Assembly (NCBI RefSeq): GCF_026540895.1
Contig: NZ_JALNUR010000001.1
Coordinates: 186,001 to 250,000, forward strand
DNA: 64,000 bases
Origin: Sphingomonas sp. GM_Shp_1
GTDB taxonomy: Bacteria; Pseudomonadota; Alphaproteobacteria; Sphingomonadales; Sphingomonadaceae
Reading direction: 5' to 3'
In this document: positions 8,115 to 18,640 of the stretch, one piece after another
How positions within the stretch are numbered: the first letter of the stretch is position 1
Layout: the number at the start of each line of letters is the position of its first letter
Made by a program: the position numbers and the translations under genes
The notes under the pieces: generated by a model
What the model was told of the DNA's origin: nothing
Database searches by the model: none
The model's input: only the letters and a program-made list of their open reading frames with translations

Positions 8115-10172
8115 ATGCGCTCTCTGCTGATCGCCGCCCTCCTCACGACTGCCATTTCCCCCGCCATCGCTCAAACGAAGAACCCGGTCGACAAGGCCGC
8201 GGTCGGTCCGGTCAAGCCGGGCGCCAAGAACGGCCCCGAAATCGGTGACTTCGGCTTCGACATGGCCGGTCGCGATACCACGGTGAAGCCGGGTGACGAC
8301 TTCTTCGATTACTCCAACGGCACCTGGTACAAGGCGACGACGATCCCCGCGGATCGGTCTTCCTATGGCATGTTCCATGTTCTGCAGGACCGCTCGCTGG
8401 AGCAGACCCGCACCATCCTGGACGAAGCCGCCAAGCAGCCGGGCAACAAGGCCGGTGACTTCTACGCCAGCTTCATGGACGAGGCCGCCGTCAATGCGAA
8501 GGGCGTGACCCCGGTCAAGCCGTGGCTGGACCAGCTACGCGCCACCAAGGACCGCGACACGCTGGCGGTCGAGATCGCCAAGCTCCAGCGTCAGGGCGTC
8601 GGTTCGCCCTTCGGCGTCTATATCGGCCAGGATGACAAGGCGCCCGATACTTATATCCCCAATTTCGGCCAGAGCGGCCTAGGCCTGCCCGATCGCGACT
8701 ATTACCTCAAGGACGACGCCAAGCTGGCGACGATCCGCACCGCCTATCAGGCCTATCTCGCCAAGATGCTGACGCTGGCGGGCGAGCAGAATGCCGAGGC
8801 GCGCGCCGCCGCCGTGTTCAACTTCGAAAAGGCGCTGGCGAACGTCCACTGGACCCGGATCGAAAGCCGCGACGCCGACAAGACCTATAACAAGTGGATG
8901 CCCGCCGATTTCGCCGCCAAGGCGCCGGGCTTTCCCTGGGCGCAATATATGCAGACGCTGGGCGTCGCGGGCCGCCCGGCCTATCTGGTTTCGCAGCCCA
9001 GCGCGATCACCGGCGAGGCCAAGATCTATAGCGAGACGCCGCTGAACGTCCTTCAGGACTATGCGATGCTCAAGGTCCTGCGCAGCTATGCCGGTTATCT
9101 GTCGAGCGATTTCGACAAGACCAACTTCGCCTTTTACGGCACCACCCTGTCGGGCACGCCCGAGCAGCAGGCGCGGTGGAAGCGCGGCGTCGGCCTGGTC
9201 TCCAACGGCCTGGGCGAGGAAGTCGGCAAGCAATATGTCGCCAAGTATTTCCCGCCGGAATCGAAGGCCGCCGCCGATGCGCTGGTCAAGAACCTGATCG
9301 CGGCGATGGGCGACCGGCTGCGCAATCTGGAATGGATGGCGCCCGAGACCAAGCAGAAGGCGCTGGCCAAGCTCGCCGCCTTCACGCCCAAGATCGGTTA
9401 TCCCGACAAGTGGCGCGATTACTCGGCGTTGCAGATCGTTCGTGGCGACCTGATCGGCAATGTCGCGCGCGCCAATGCGTTCGAGTTTCAGCGGGACCTG
9501 AACAAGCTGGGCCAGCCGATCGATCGCGGCGAATGGTTCATGACGCCGATGACGATCAACGCCTATGCCAACCCGCCGATGAACGAGATCGTGTTCCCGG
9601 CGGCGATCCTCCAGCCGCCCTTCTTCGATCCGAAGGCGGACCCGGCGGTCAATTATGGCGGCATCGGCGCGGTGATCGGGCATGAGATCAGCCATCACTT
9701 CGACGATCAGGGTCGCAAGTACGACGCGACCGGCAAGCTGACCGACTGGTGGACCGAGCAGGACGTGGCGCGGTTCAAGACCTTCACCGATGCGCTGGTG
9801 AAGCAATATGACGCGTACGAGCCGCTTCCCGGTCAGCATGTCCAGGGCGGCCTGACGCTGGGCGAGAATATCGCCGATCTGGCGGGGCTGACGGTGGCGC
9901 TCGACGCCTATCACAAGTCGCTGGGCGGCAAGCCCGCGCCGGTGATCGACGGCACCACCGGCGACCAGCGCTTCTATTATGGCTGGGCGCAGGTGTGGCG
10001 GACCAAATGGCGCGAACCCGCGCTGCGCCAGGCGCTGCTGTCCGACCCGCACTCGCCGGGGCATGAGCGGGTGTTGACGGTCCGCAACCTCGATCCCTGG
10101 TATGCCGCCTTCAAGGTCCAGCCGACCGACAAGATGGCGTTGACCCCCGAGCAGCGCGTGCGGATCTGGTAA
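8115..10172 (+). CDS. M13 family metallopeptidase (neprilysin-like)
   Basis: A 685-residue secreted zinc endopeptidase. The signal peptide is MRSLLIAALLTTAISPAIAQ, with cleavage expected after AQ. The catalytic motif HEISH is at residues 523-527. The second zinc-ligand motif ENIADLAG puts the glutamate at about 584, and the substrate-binding NAYANPPMNEIVFPA motif lies upstream. The length and the C-terminal RIW ending fit the bacterial PepO/M13 family. Its substrates are probably periplasmic or external oligopeptides. It stands alone, with a 95-base upstream region containing a possible TTGACT box around 8056, and cckA starts shortly after it. Confidence 0.93.
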   Translation: MRSLLIAALLTTAISPAIAQTKNPVDKAAVGPVKPGAKNGPEIGDFGFDMAGRDTTVKPGDDFFDYSNGTWYKATTIPADRSSYGMFHVLQDRSLEQTRTILDEAAKQPGNKAGDFYASFMDEAAVNAKGVTPVKPWLDQLRATKDRDTLAVEIAKLQRQGVGSPFGVYIGQDDKAPDTYIPNFGQSGLGLPDRDYYLKDDAKLATIRTAYQAYLAKMLTLAGEQNAEARAAAVFNFEKALANVHWTRIESRDADKTYNKWMPADFAAKAPGFPWAQYMQTLGVAGRPAYLVSQPSAITGEAKIYSETPLNVLQDYAMLKVLRSYAGYLSSDFDKTNFAFYGTTLSGTPEQQARWKRGVGLVSNGLGEEVGKQYVAKYFPPESKAAADALVKNLIAAMGDRLRNLEWMAPETKQKALAKLAAFTPKIGYPDKWRDYSALQIVRGDLIGNVARANAFEFQRDLNKLGQPIDRGEWFMTPMTINAYANPPMNEIVFPAAILQPPFFDPKADPAVNYGGIGAVIGHEISHHFDDQGRKYDATGKLTDWWTEQDVARFKTFTDALVKQYDAYEPLPGQHVQGGLTLGENIADLAGLTVALDAYHKSLGGKPAPVIDGTTGDQRFYYGWAQVWRTKWREPALRQALLSDPHSPGHERVLTVRNLDPWYAAFKVQPTDKMALTPEQRVRIW

Positions 10173-10217
10173 AGTCCTGTCGGGAGACGCGTTCGGGCGC
10201 AGGATCGCGCTTGACCC

Positions 10218-12653
10218 ATGCCGGGTCGCCGGATGAAGAGTTTCATCATGGCGATCGCGTCTCCCGAAAGATTTACCCCGGTCCGCATTGCGGCCCTCGT
10301 CTCGTTGGTGAGCGGGGTGGGGGCGGCGGCGCTGCTGTTCCTGGCGATCGGCAACTGGATCGTCGCGGCGGGATTTCTGGCCGCCGCGCTGCTCGCCTTC
10401 GGGCTGATCCTCGTCTGGCGCATCCTGACCCCCCGGGTCGAGCAGACGCGGCGGAGCGTCGACTGGGATTTCGCGCGCGTCGTCGCGGATGCCAGCCATG
10501 ATGCGATCGCGGTGACCGACCGAGCGGGGCGGCTGGTCTGCGCCAACGACGCCTATGCCTCGCTCTTCCCGATGATGCCGACGCCGCCCGGCGTGCCGCT
10601 GGACGCGCCCTCGGTCGAGGCGCTGGCGCAGGCCGGGCGGGCGGCGTGGCGCGACGGGCTGGGCCGGGCGGACCGGATCGCGGTGATGGGGACCGAATTG
10701 TCGGTGCTGGTGACGCGCGCGGGCGACGAGGCCGACCTGCTCGTCTGGCGTTTCGCGGTCGCGCAGGAACAGGATCTGGCCGAAACGGTCGAGCGGTTGA
10801 TCGGCGGTATCCAGGGCGATCGGCTGGGCGCGGCGGGGATCATGGCGGCGCTGATCGCTCCCGATGGCCGGGTGCGTGCCGCCAACCGGGTGCTGTGCGC
10901 CCGCGCCATGGGCGGCGAGATGATGTCGATCGTCGGCCGCGACTTCGCGACCTTCCTGATGCACGATCCCGGCGGGCAGGTCCGCTTCGCCGCCGAACTT
11001 GGCAAGGGCGACGGGCGTCGCTTGCGCGTCCTGCAAATCCCCTTTGTCGAGGGGGAGGGCGCGCCGATGCTGGTCGTCCTGCTCGACGAGGAGGAGCAAC
11101 TCGTGGCCCCAGCAGGCGCCAGCGCGGGCAGCCATGTGCGGGGGCTGGTCTCGCTGATGCCCTTCGGTATCGCGCTGGTCGATCGGGACGGGCGCTTCAT
11201 TCAGATGAACTCCGCCTTCATGCGCGCCGCCGGGGTGAAGGGGACGACCCCGCCGCTCTATCCGGGCGATCTGGTGGTGCGCGAGGACAAGGCGGCGGTC
11301 GCCGATGCGATCCGGCGCTTTGCCGGGGGCGCGACCCATAGCGCCGACATGGCAGTCCGCCTGAAGGACCATCCCGAGGAGCCGGTGGCGCTGACCATCG
11401 CGGGCGCGCGGGGGCTGGGCGATGCGGCGGTGCTCCTCAGCCTGAAGGACAATTCGGAGGAGAGCCGCCTGAAGCGCGAAGTGGCGCAGGCGACCAAGAT
11501 GCAGGCGGTCGGCCAGCTCGCGGGCGGCGTCGCGCACGACTTCAACAATATCCTGACCGCGATCATCGGGCATTGCGACCTGATGCTGATGCGCCATGCG
11601 CCCGGCGACAGCGACTATGACGATATCCAGCAGATCCGCACCAATTCCAACCGTGCGGCCAGCCTGACGCGGCAATTGCTCGCCTTCTCACGGCAACAGA
11701 CGCTGCGCCCCCAGATCCTGCAACTGCCCGATGTCGTGTCGGAGGTGTCGAACCTGCTTAAGCGGCTGCTCGGCGAGCGGGTGCGGCTGGATGTCACCCA
11801 TGGCCGCAATCTGGGCCCGGTGCGCGCCGATCCGGGGCAGTTGGAGCAGGTCGTCGTCAATCTGGCGGTCAATGCGCGCGACGCGATCCTCGAGAATGAG
11901 CCGGCGGGCGGCGGTATCCTGACCATCCAGACGCGGGCGGTGTCGATGGCGGATGCGCGCGCGCTGAACAACGACATCCTGCCCGCCGCCGATTACACCG
12001 CGCTGATCATCAGCGACAACGGGACGGGCATTCCGCCCGAAATCCTGCCCAAGATTTTCGAGCCCTTCTTCACCACCAAGGAATTGGGCAAGGGCACCGG
12101 GCTGGGCCTGTCGACCGTTTACGGCATCATCAAACAGTCGGGCGGCTATATCTTCGCCGATTCGCCGCCGGGCGGGGGCGCGAAGTTTTCGATATACCTG
12201 CCCGTCCATGCCGCGCCCGCCATGCCGACCGCCAAGGCGATCCCGGAAAAACCGGCGGCGCGCGCGACCACGCCATGGGGGTCGGGCACCATATTGCTGG
12301 TTGAGGATGAGGATATGGTCCGCGCCGTCGCCGAGCGGGCCTTGTCGCGACAGGGTTATACGGTGATCGCGGCGGAAAATGGCGAAGCGGCGCTGGAGAT
12401 GCTCGACAAGCATGGCAAGCCCGATCTGCTGATCTCCGACGTGGTGATGCCGACGATGGACGGCCCGACCATGGTTGGCCTCGTCCGCAAACGCTATCCC
12501 GACCTCGCCGTGCTGTTCATGTCGGGCTATGCCGAGGAGCAGCTTCGCAAGTCGATCACGCTGCCCAATGTCGGCTTCCTGCCCAAGCCATTCTCGGTCC
12601 AGCAACTGGCCGAAGCGACGCAGGCCGCACTCTCGCGGGACGGCGGATCGTAA
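10218..12653 (+). CDS. cckA: Hybrid sensor histidine kinase CckA
   Basis: An 811-residue hybrid kinase. Two hydrophobic segments at about 20-66 anchor it in the membrane. Two PAS-like regions follow (about 85-190 and 310-400), then HisKA with GGVAHDFNNILTAIIGHCDL (phosphoacceptor His440). The HATPase has NLAVNARDAI and a GTGLGLSTVYGII G-box, and the receiver domain has phosphoacceptor Asp741 in LLISDVVMP. The HDFNNILTAI...LLAFSRQQ signature and domain order match the alphaproteobacterial CckA that feeds the ChpT-CtrA phosphorelay. The first Met is a guess: ATG codons at 10218, 10233 and 10248 are all possible. A stand-alone receiver gene follows closely. Confidence 0.88.
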   Translation: MPGRRMKSFIMAIASPERFTPVRIAALVSLVSGVGAAALLFLAIGNWIVAAGFLAAALLAFGLILVWRILTPRVEQTRRSVDWDFARVVADASHDAIAVTDRAGRLVCANDAYASLFPMMPTPPGVPLDAPSVEALAQAGRAAWRDGLGRADRIAVMGTELSVLVTRAGDEADLLVWRFAVAQEQDLAETVERLIGGIQGDRLGAAGIMAALIAPDGRVRAANRVLCARAMGGEMMSIVGRDFATFLMHDPGGQVRFAAELGKGDGRRLRVLQIPFVEGEGAPMLVVLLDEEEQLVAPAGASAGSHVRGLVSLMPFGIALVDRDGRFIQMNSAFMRAAGVKGTTPPLYPGDLVVREDKAAVADAIRRFAGGATHSADMAVRLKDHPEEPVALTIAGARGLGDAAVLLSLKDNSEESRLKREVAQATKMQAVGQLAGGVAHDFNNILTAIIGHCDLMLMRHAPGDSDYDDIQQIRTNSNRAASLTRQLLAFSRQQTLRPQILQLPDVVSEVSNLLKRLLGERVRLDVTHGRNLGPVRADPGQLEQVVVNLAVNARDAILENEPAGGGILTIQTRAVSMADARALNNDILPAADYTALIISDNGTGIPPEILPKIFEPFFTTKELGKGTGLGLSTVYGIIKQSGGYIFADSPPGGGAKFSIYLPVHAAPAMPTAKAIPEKPAARATTPWGSGTILLVEDEDMVRAVAERALSRQGYTVIAAENGEAALEMLDKHGKPDLLISDVVMPTMDGPTMVGLVRKRYPDLAVLFMSGYAEEQLRKSITLPNVGFLPKPFSVQQLAEATQAALSRDGGS

Positions 12654-12684
12654 CAAGCGGCTGGCGGATGGCGCAAAGCATGAT

Positions 12685-13047
12685 ATGGCGGTGCCGATGA
12701 CAGAGCCCGTGCAGATCCTCATCGTCGAGGACGAACCCCTTATCGCCATGATGCTCGAGGATTTCCTGGACGTCCTCGACAAACAGGTCGCGGGCACCGT
12801 CGACAGCGTCGACGACGCGCTGGCCCGGGTGGCTCAGGGCGGTATCGACGCGGCCATCCTCGACGTCAACCTGCGGGGCGGCCAGAAGAGCACCCCCGTC
12901 GCCGAAGCGTTGGCGGAACGCGGCGTACCCTTCGTCTTCGCCACCGGCGGATCGGACGATTCGGTCGACGAACGCTTCCGCGACCGCCCGCGCCTGCAAA
13001 AACCGTTTACCATGGACGGCGTGGCCAAGGCACTAGGTTCCCTCTAA
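12685..13047 (+). CDS. Single-domain response regulator
   Basis: A 120-residue stand-alone receiver domain with no output domain. It has the acidic pocket IVEDEP, the phosphoacceptor Asp60 in AAILDVNL, the switch residue Thr in FATGG and the lysine in LQKPF. It lies 31 bases after cckA on the same strand and is probably co-transcribed. The position suggests a phosphate sink or relay connected to CckA, but receivers of this sequence type are also found with HWE/HisKA_2 kinases, so the pairing is inference. Start is ATG 12685 or 12697. Confidence 0.85.
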   Translation: MAVPMTEPVQILIVEDEPLIAMMLEDFLDVLDKQVAGTVDSVDDALARVAQGGIDAAILDVNLRGGQKSTPVAEALAERGVPFVFATGGSDDSVDERFRDRPRLQKPFTMDGVAKALGSL

Positions 13048-13243
13048 AAAATCCTCTCCATCATCGATGGGGACGGGGACCGCCGCGAAGCGGTGGTGGA
13101 GGGGCATCGCCTCAAAGGGCTCCGCCGAGGACGCTCCTCTTGCCAGACCTTCGGCCTGTTACCCTGCCGGGGAGGACCGCCGAAGCCCGTCACGACGAAA
13201 TTTGCTTGCGTCAAAGGCCCGTCTCGCGACATAGGGCTGCGCC
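13048..13243. other. Intergenic region with degenerate CCTCCCC/CGAAGCGGTGG palindromes
   Basis: This gap between the receiver gene and ilvD has no gene. Just after the stop an A-run leads into a palindromic stretch (ATCATCGATGG, CCGCCGCGAAGCGGTGG) resembling the short intergenic repeats elsewhere in the window. It may end transcription of the cckA unit and hold the ilvD promoter. I could not assign promoter boxes with confidence. Confidence 0.4.
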
Positions 13244-14965
13244 ATGACACGCCAATTCGACAAGTCCCGCCTGCCGTCCCGCCACGTTTCCGTGGGCCCG
13301 GAGCGCGCGCCGCACCGCAGCTATTACTATGCCATGGGTATCCAGGAAGATGATATCGCCAAGCCCTTCGTCGCGCTGGCGAGTGCGGGCAACAATTCCG
13401 CCCCCTGCAACACCACCCTGGATGCACAGGCCGACGCCGCGCAGGGCGGGGTGATCCGGGGCGGCGGCATGCCACGCCGGTTCAACACCATCACCGTGAC
13501 CGACGGTATCGCGATGGGCCATCAGGGCATGAAGTCCTCGCTGGTCAGCCGCGAGGTTATCGCCGATTCGGTCGAGCTGTCGGTGCGCGGCCATTGCTAT
13601 GACGCGCTGGTCGGCTTTGCCGGGTGCGACAAGTCGCTGCCCGGCATGATGATGGCGATGCTGCGCCTGAATGTGCCGTCGATCTTCGTCTATGGCGGCT
13701 CGATCCTGCCCGGTCGGCACCATGACCGCGACGTCACCGTGGTCGACGTGTTCGAGGCGGTGGGCCAGCATGCGGCGGGCAATTGTCCGTTGCACGACCT
13801 GATCGCGCTGGAAAAGGTCGCCTGCCCCGGTCACGGCGCGTGCGGGGGCCAGTTCACCGCCAACACCATGGCGTGCGTCGGCGAGGCGATCGGCCTGTCG
13901 CTGCCCAACAGCAACATGATGCCCGCGCCCTTCCTCGATCGCCACGGCATCGCCGAGGCGGCGGGCGAGCAGGTGATGGAGCTGGTCGCGCGCAACCTGC
14001 GCCCGCGTGACATCTGCACCCGTGAAGCCTTTGAAAACGCCGCGCGTGTCGTGGCGGCGACGGGGGGCTCGACCAATGCCGGGCTTCATCTGCCCGCGAT
14101 GGCGAACGAGGCGGGGATCGAATTCGACCTGTTCGACGTGGCCGAGATCTTCAAGACCACGCCCTATATCGCCGACCTGAAGCCGGGCGGCCGCTATGTC
14201 GCCAAGGACATGTACGAGGCGGGCGGCGTCTATATGCTGATGAAGACGCTGTTGGCGGGGGGCTTCCTGCACGGCGACTGCATGACCGTGACCGGCAAGA
14301 CGCTGGCCGAGAATATCGACGAGATCACTTGGAACCCCGATCAGAAGGTCATTTACGACGTGAAGACGCCGCTGTCGCCGACCGGTGGCGTGGTGGGTCT
14401 TCGCGGCAGCCTCGCGCCTGAGGGGGCGATCGTGAAGGTGGCGGGCATGAAGCGCCTCCAGTTCGAGGGCGTCGCCCGCGTCTTCGATTGCGAGGAAGAG
14501 GCCTTCGCGGCCGTCGAAGCGCGCGACATCGCCGAGGGTTCGGTCATCATCATCCGCTATGAAGGGCCCAAGGGCGGCCCCGGCATGCGCGAGATGCTGT
14601 CGACCACCGCCGCTCTCTATGGACAGGGGCTGGGCGAGAAGGTCGCGCTGATTACCGATGGCCGTTTCTCGGGCGCGACGCGCGGCTTCTGCATCGGCCA
14701 TGTCGGCCCCGAAGCGGCGGATTGCGGCCCGATCGCGCTGGTTGAGAATGGCGATCTGATCCGCATCGACGCCGAAGCCGGGACGATCGACCTGGAGGTC
14801 GAACCCGCCGTGCTGGACGAGCGCCGCGCCCGCTGGACCCCGCGCGTGAACGATTACCAGTCGGGCGTGTTGTGGCGCTATGCCCAGAATGTCGGCCCCG
14901 CGCATCAGGGCGCGGTCACCCATCCCGGCGCCAAGTGCGAGCGCCATGTCTATGCGGATATCTGA
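13244..14965 (+). CDS. ilvD: Dihydroxy-acid dehydratase
   Basis: A 573-residue Fe-S dehydratase of valine, leucine and isoleucine synthesis that converts dihydroxy-isovalerate or -methylvalerate to the 2-oxo acid. The family cysteines are visible in [29 protein letters not shown] and [20 protein letters not shown], consistent with an iron-sulfur cluster. The C-terminal [19 protein letters not shown] is the substrate and cofactor region. Length is normal for the short form of the family. The end overlaps the start of a small lipoprotein gene by about 20 bases. Confidence 0.95.
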   Translation: MTRQFDKSRLPSRHVSVGPERAPHRSYYYAMGIQEDDIAKPFVALASAGNNSAPCNTTLDAQADAAQGGVIRGGGMPRRFNTITVTDGIAMGHQGMKSSLVSREVIADSVELSVRGHCYDALVGFAGCDKSLPGMMMAMLRLNVPSIFVYGGSILPGRHHDRDVTVVDVFEAVGQHAAGNCPLHDLIALEKVACPGHGACGGQFTANTMACVGEAIGLSLPNSNMMPAPFLDRHGIAEAAGEQVMELVARNLRPRDICTREAFENAARVVAATGGSTNAGLHLPAMANEAGIEFDLFDVAEIFKTTPYIADLKPGGRYVAKDMYEAGGVYMLMKTLLAGGFLHGDCMTVTGKTLAENIDEITWNPDQKVIYDVKTPLSPTGGVVGLRGSLAPEGAIVKVAGMKRLQFEGVARVFDCEEEAFAAVEARDIAEGSVIIIRYEGPKGGPGMREMLSTTAALYGQGLGEKVALITDGRFSGATRGFCIGHVGPEAADCGPIALVENGDLIRIDAEAGTIDLEVEPAVLDERRARWTPRVNDYQSGVLWRYAQNVGPAHQGAVTHPGAKCERHVYADI

Positions 14966-15329
14966 TCCCCGCTGGCTGGCCGGTGCCCTGGCGCTGGCCG
15001 GCTGTTCGGGTGGGCAGGGGGCGGAGCAGTCCGACACCCCTGCCGCCGCCGAAAAGCCCGGCCTGCCGATCGATTGCGCGCTGGCGGGGGCTCAGGCCTT
15101 TCGCCGCGACTGCACGGTTGAGCAGTCCGCGGCGGGGGCGGGCGTGATCCTGACGCTGCGCCATGCCGATGGCGGTTTTCGGCGGCTGCGGGTGACGCAG
15201 GACGGGCACGGCGTCGCCAGTGCCGACGGCGCACTGCCCGCCCAGGTTGCCCTTGCGGGGGGCGATCAAATCGAGGTTCGGGTCGGTGACGACCGATATC
15301 GCCTGCCCGCGACGGTCGGCACACGATGA
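14946..15329 (+). CDS. Small putative lipoprotein
   Basis: A 127-residue protein starting inside the end of ilvD. The N-terminus [20 protein letters not shown] is a lipoprotein signal with LAGC lipobox, so the mature protein would be lipid-anchored at Cys20. The remainder is a small beta-rich domain with two further cysteines (IDCALAGA...RRDCTVEQ) that could form a disulfide. I do not recognise a family. Its stop overlaps the nnr start (ATGA), so translation is coupled on both sides. ATG 14952 is an alternative start. Confidence 0.65.
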   Translation: MSMRISDPRWLAGALALAGCSGGQGAEQSDTPAAAEKPGLPIDCALAGAQAFRRDCTVEQSAAGAGVILTLRHADGGFRRLRVTQDGHGVASADGALPAQVALAGGDQIEVRVGDDRYRLPATVGTR

Positions 15330-16708
15330 GCCCGATCGATGGCGCGCCTGTCCTGACCGCTGCACAGATGCGCGCGGCGGAAGGCCAGGCCATGGCCGGG
15401 GGCGTATCCGAGGCGGAACTGATGCAGCGCGCCGGGGAAGGAATCGCCCGCGCGGTCGCGCGGGTGGCGGCGGGGCGTAAGACACTGATCCTGTGCGGCC
15501 CCGGCAACAATGGCGGCGACGGCTATATCGCGGCGGCGGCGTTGCAGCGGCAGGGCTTGAGCGTCCGGGTCGCAGTCAGCGACGAGCCGCGCAGTTACGG
15601 CGCGCGCCGGGCCAAGGCGGCCTGGAACGGTACCGTCGAAGCCATGGCCGATGCCGAACCCGCACCCGTGCTGGTGGACGCGGTGTTCGGGACCGGCCTT
15701 TCGCGCGCTCCCGATGCGGCGGTTCAGGCGGCCTTGCGCCGATTGGCGTCGGCGGCGTGGCTGTGCATCGCGGTCGATCTGCCGAGCGGGATCGCCAGCG
15801 ACGATGGCACGCCTTTGGGTGCCGTGCCGGGCTTCGACGTGACGCTGGCGCTGGGCGCGGTCAAACCCTCTCATCTGCTCCAACCCGCCGCCGGGCTGAT
15901 GGGGCAGGTCCGGTTGATCGAGATCGGCGTCGCGGTGGATACGAAAATCCGCGTGATGAAGCGGCCCGATCTGCCTCAGCCCGACGCCACCTCGCACAAA
16001 TATAGTCGCGGGATGGTGGCGATCGTGGCGGGGAGCATGTCGGGCGCGTCCGAACTGGCGGCGATGGCGGCATTGCGTGCCGGGGCGGGCTATGTCCTGC
16101 ATCTGTCGTCCGATCCGCCGAGTGGTTCGGCGCGTCCGCATGCCGTCGTCCGCCGGGCCTACGCCCCCGATGCGCTGCGCGAGGATCGGATCGGGGCGGT
16201 GGTGATCGGCCCCGGGCTGGGCCGGGATGAGGATGCACGGGAACGGCTGGAAACCGCGATCGCGAGCGGACGGCCTTTGGTGATCGACGGCGATGCGCTG
16301 CGGCTGGTTGATATCGCCACGCTGCACCGGCATGAGGGCCGCAAGATCCTGACCCCCCATGGCGGCGAGTTCGCGCATCTGTTCGGCGAGATGCCCGAAG
16401 GCAAGCTGGCTGCCACCTTGCGTGCCGCCGAGCGAAGCGGGGCGGTCATCGTCCATAAGGGCGCCGATACCGTCATCGCCGCCCCCGATGGTCGCGCGAT
16501 CCTCTGCCCCGAGGCGAGCCCTTGGCTGTCGACCGCCGGGACCGGCGATGTGCTGGCCGGGGCGGTCGGCGCGATGCTGGCGGCGGGGATGGAGCCGCTC
16601 GCGGCGGCGGAGGCGGGGGTGTGGCTCCATGCGCAGGCGGCGCGGGCCTGCGGCGCGGCTTTCATCGCGGACGACTTGGCAGAAGCGCTTTCCGCCGTCA
16701 GAGGCTGA
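15326..16708 (+). CDS. nnr: Bifunctional NAD(P)H-hydrate epimerase / dehydratase
   Basis: A 460-residue repair enzyme for damaged NADH and NADPH hydrates. The N-terminal YjeF/AIBP epimerase domain has CGPGNNGGDGYIAAAAL. The C-terminal ADP-dependent dehydratase domain of ribokinase-like fold has KYSRGMVAIVAGS, ILTPHGGEFAHLF and the catalytic STAGTGDVLAGAVGAML. Both domains are full length, so both activities are expected. The start overlaps the preceding lipoprotein gene by four bases, and it is followed after 4 bases by an RNA methyltransferase. Confidence 0.93.
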   Translation: MSPIDGAPVLTAAQMRAAEGQAMAGGVSEAELMQRAGEGIARAVARVAAGRKTLILCGPGNNGGDGYIAAAALQRQGLSVRVAVSDEPRSYGARRAKAAWNGTVEAMADAEPAPVLVDAVFGTGLSRAPDAAVQAALRRLASAAWLCIAVDLPSGIASDDGTPLGAVPGFDVTLALGAVKPSHLLQPAAGLMGQVRLIEIGVAVDTKIRVMKRPDLPQPDATSHKYSRGMVAIVAGSMSGASELAAMAALRAGAGYVLHLSSDPPSGSARPHAVVRRAYAPDALREDRIGAVVIGPGLGRDEDARERLETAIASGRPLVIDGDALRLVDIATLHRHEGRKILTPHGGEFAHLFGEMPEGKLAATLRAAERSGAVIVHKGADTVIAAPDGRAILCPEASPWLSTAGTGDVLAGAVGAMLAAGMEPLAAAEAGVWLHAQAARACGAAFIADDLAEALSAVRG

Positions 16709-16712
16709 TCGG

Positions 16713-17909
16713 ATGAACGATATCATCATCCGCGTTGCCGCTCGAGGCGACGGCGTGACCGAAAATGGGCGACATGCCGCTTTTGCCGCGCCCGGCGACA
16801 CCCTGTCGGCGGACGGCGCGGTCATCCCCGGCCCGCATCACCAGACGCCGCCCTGCGGCCATTTCCCCCGCTGCGGCGGGTGCCAGCTTCAGCATCTGGA
16901 CGACGAAAGCTATGCGGGCTTCGTCACGGATCGCATCGCCGCCGCGCTGGACGCGCAAGGGCTGACGGCTCCGCTTCGCCCCGCGCATCTCTCCCCGCCG
17001 CGCAGTCGCAGGCGGGCGACGCTGCATGCCGAGGCCAAGGGGGGGCGCGTGCTGATCGGCTTTTCGGAGGAGAAGAGCCACGCGATCGTCGATATCGCCG
17101 AATGCCATATCCTCGATCCGCAACTGTTCGCACTGGTCGCACCCTTGCGGGGGCTGTTGCAGCGTCTGGGGTTCAAGCGGCGCGGCGATGTTCATCTGGC
17201 GCTGGCCGATCAGGGCGCGGACGTGCTCGTCACCAATTTCTCGCCGGATGGGCTGGAAGCGGCGGAGACGATCATCGGCTTTTGCGAGCGCCACGGCGTC
17301 GCGCGCTTCTCGGTCGATGACGGGCTGGGTGCCGAGACGCGGTGGGAGCCGGAGCCGGTGACCATCACCCTGGGCGGAGTCGCCGTTCCCCTGCCGCCCG
17401 GCGCCTTCCTTCAGGCGACGCCGGATGGCGAGGCGGCCTTGGTCGCCGCCGTGCGCGAAGCGGTCGGCCAGCCGCGCACGACCGCCGATCTGTTCGCGGG
17501 GCTGGGCACCTTCGCGCTCGCGCTGCCGGGCAAGGTCTATGCGGCGGAGGGCGCGCGGGATGCGATCCTGTCGCTGAAGGGCGCGGCCAATGCGCAGCAC
17601 CGCCCGGTCTTCGCGGAGCATCGCGACCTGTATCGTCGCCCGCTGACCAAGGCGGAACTGGACCGGTTCGACGCGATCGTCCTCGACCCGCCGCGTGCGG
17701 GGGCGCGGGATCAGGCGGATGCGCTGGCCAGCGCCGATGTTTGGGCCGTCGCCTATGTCTCGTGCAACCCGGCGAGCTTCGCGCGCGACGCCAAGGCGAT
17801 GGTCGATCAGGGCTGGCAGTTGCAATGGGTGCAGCCGGTGGGGCAGTTCCGCTGGTCCACCCATGTCGAACTGGCGGCCAGCTTCGTGCGTCAGCCCGCG
17901 TCCGGGTAA
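16713..17909 (+). CDS. TrmA/RlmCD-family RNA m5U methyltransferase
   Basis: A 398-residue SAM-dependent RNA uridine-5-methyltransferase. A reduced N-terminal part carries the iron-sulfur motif [14 protein letters not shown]. The C-terminal Rossmann domain has the SAM site [13 protein letters not shown], the motif [12 protein letters not shown] and the catalytic nucleophile in [13 protein letters not shown]. The substrate, probably 23S rRNA or tRNA, cannot be decided from sequence. ATG 16713 lies 4 bases after the nnr stop. Upstream in-frame sequence belongs to an antisense-like extension into nnr. The 3' end overlaps the convergent truA gene by 19 bases. Confidence 0.9.
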   Translation: MNDIIIRVAARGDGVTENGRHAAFAAPGDTLSADGAVIPGPHHQTPPCGHFPRCGGCQLQHLDDESYAGFVTDRIAAALDAQGLTAPLRPAHLSPPRSRRRATLHAEAKGGRVLIGFSEEKSHAIVDIAECHILDPQLFALVAPLRGLLQRLGFKRRGDVHLALADQGADVLVTNFSPDGLEAAETIIGFCERHGVARFSVDDGLGAETRWEPEPVTITLGGVAVPLPPGAFLQATPDGEAALVAAVREAVGQPRTTADLFAGLGTFALALPGKVYAAEGARDAILSLKGAANAQHRPVFAEHRDLYRRPLTKAELDRFDAIVLDPPRAGARDQADALASADVWAVAYVSCNPASFARDAKAMVDQGWQLQWVQPVGQFRWSTHVELAASFVRQPASG

Positions 17910-18640
17910 TCCGCCGCCACGAAGAACAGCCCGTCGGACGGCGCGTTGAGCCCCAGTTGCGCGCGGTCACGCGCCGCCAGCGCCGCCGCGACATCGTCGG
18001 GCGACCAGCGGCCCATGCCGACCAGCGCCAGGCATCCGACCATCGACCGCACTTGATGATGCAGGAAGGAGCGGGCGGCGGCGCGGATATAGAGCCGTGC
18101 GCCGTCCCGCTCGACCGACAGCAGGTCCAGCGTCCGCACCGGGCTGTCCGCCTGGCAATGGACCGAGCGGAAGGTGGTGAAGTCGTGCCGCCCGACCAGA
18201 TGTGCCGCGGCCTGAGCCATCGCGGCCTCGTCCAGCGGCTGAGGCACCTGCCATGCCAGCCCCGCCTCGAAGGTCAGCGGCGCGCGGCGGTTGACGATGC
18301 GATATTCATAGGACCGGCGGATGCATGAGAAGCGCGCGTGCCAGTCGTCCGCGACCTCGACACAGTCCAGCACCGCCACCGGCGCGGGCCGGGCGCGGGC
18401 GTTGATCGCCTCCATCAGCCGAAAGGGCGCGATCGGCTTGGCGACATCGACATGCGCGCGCATCGCCAGTCCATGGACCCCCGCATCGGTCCGTCCCGCC
18501 GCATGGACGGCGGTCCGCTCGCCCGTCACGGCATGGATCGCGTCCTCCAGCGTCTGCTGCACGCTGGGCCCGTGCGACTGGCGTTGCCAGCCCATGAAGG
18601 GCCGCCCGTCATATTCCACCGTCAGGGCGAAGCGCGTCAA
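17891..18640 (-). CDS. truA: tRNA pseudouridine(38-40) synthase TruA
   Basis: A 249-residue enzyme that isomerises U38-U40 in the tRNA anticodon arm. It starts with [20 protein letters not shown], and the catalytic Asp52 lies in [11 protein letters not shown]. The late motifs [14 protein letters not shown] and GLFFVAADY are normal. The start is a TTG at 18640 that overlaps the fmt stop (TTGA), which indicates translational coupling with fmt. It ends convergently with the RNA methyltransferase gene, with a 19-base overlap. Confidence 0.93.
   Translation of the reverse strand: MTRFALTVEYDGRPFMGWQRQSHGPSVQQTLEDAIHAVTGERTAVHAAGRTDAGVHGLAMRAHVDVAKPIAPFRLMEAINARARPAPVAVLDCVEVADDWHARFSCIRRSYEYRIVNRRAPLTFEAGLAWQVPQPLDEAAMAQAAAHLVGRHDFTTFRSVHCQADSPVRTLDLLSVERDGARLYIRAAARSFLHHQVRSMVGCLALVGMGRWSPDDVAAALAARDRAQLGLNAPSDGLFFVAADYPDAG

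Noticed and set aside
8679-11675. Long minus-strand open frame across the M13 peptidase and cckA
   Set aside because: Antisense to two genes with clear catalytic motifs, and the product is Arg/His/Pro-rich without domains.
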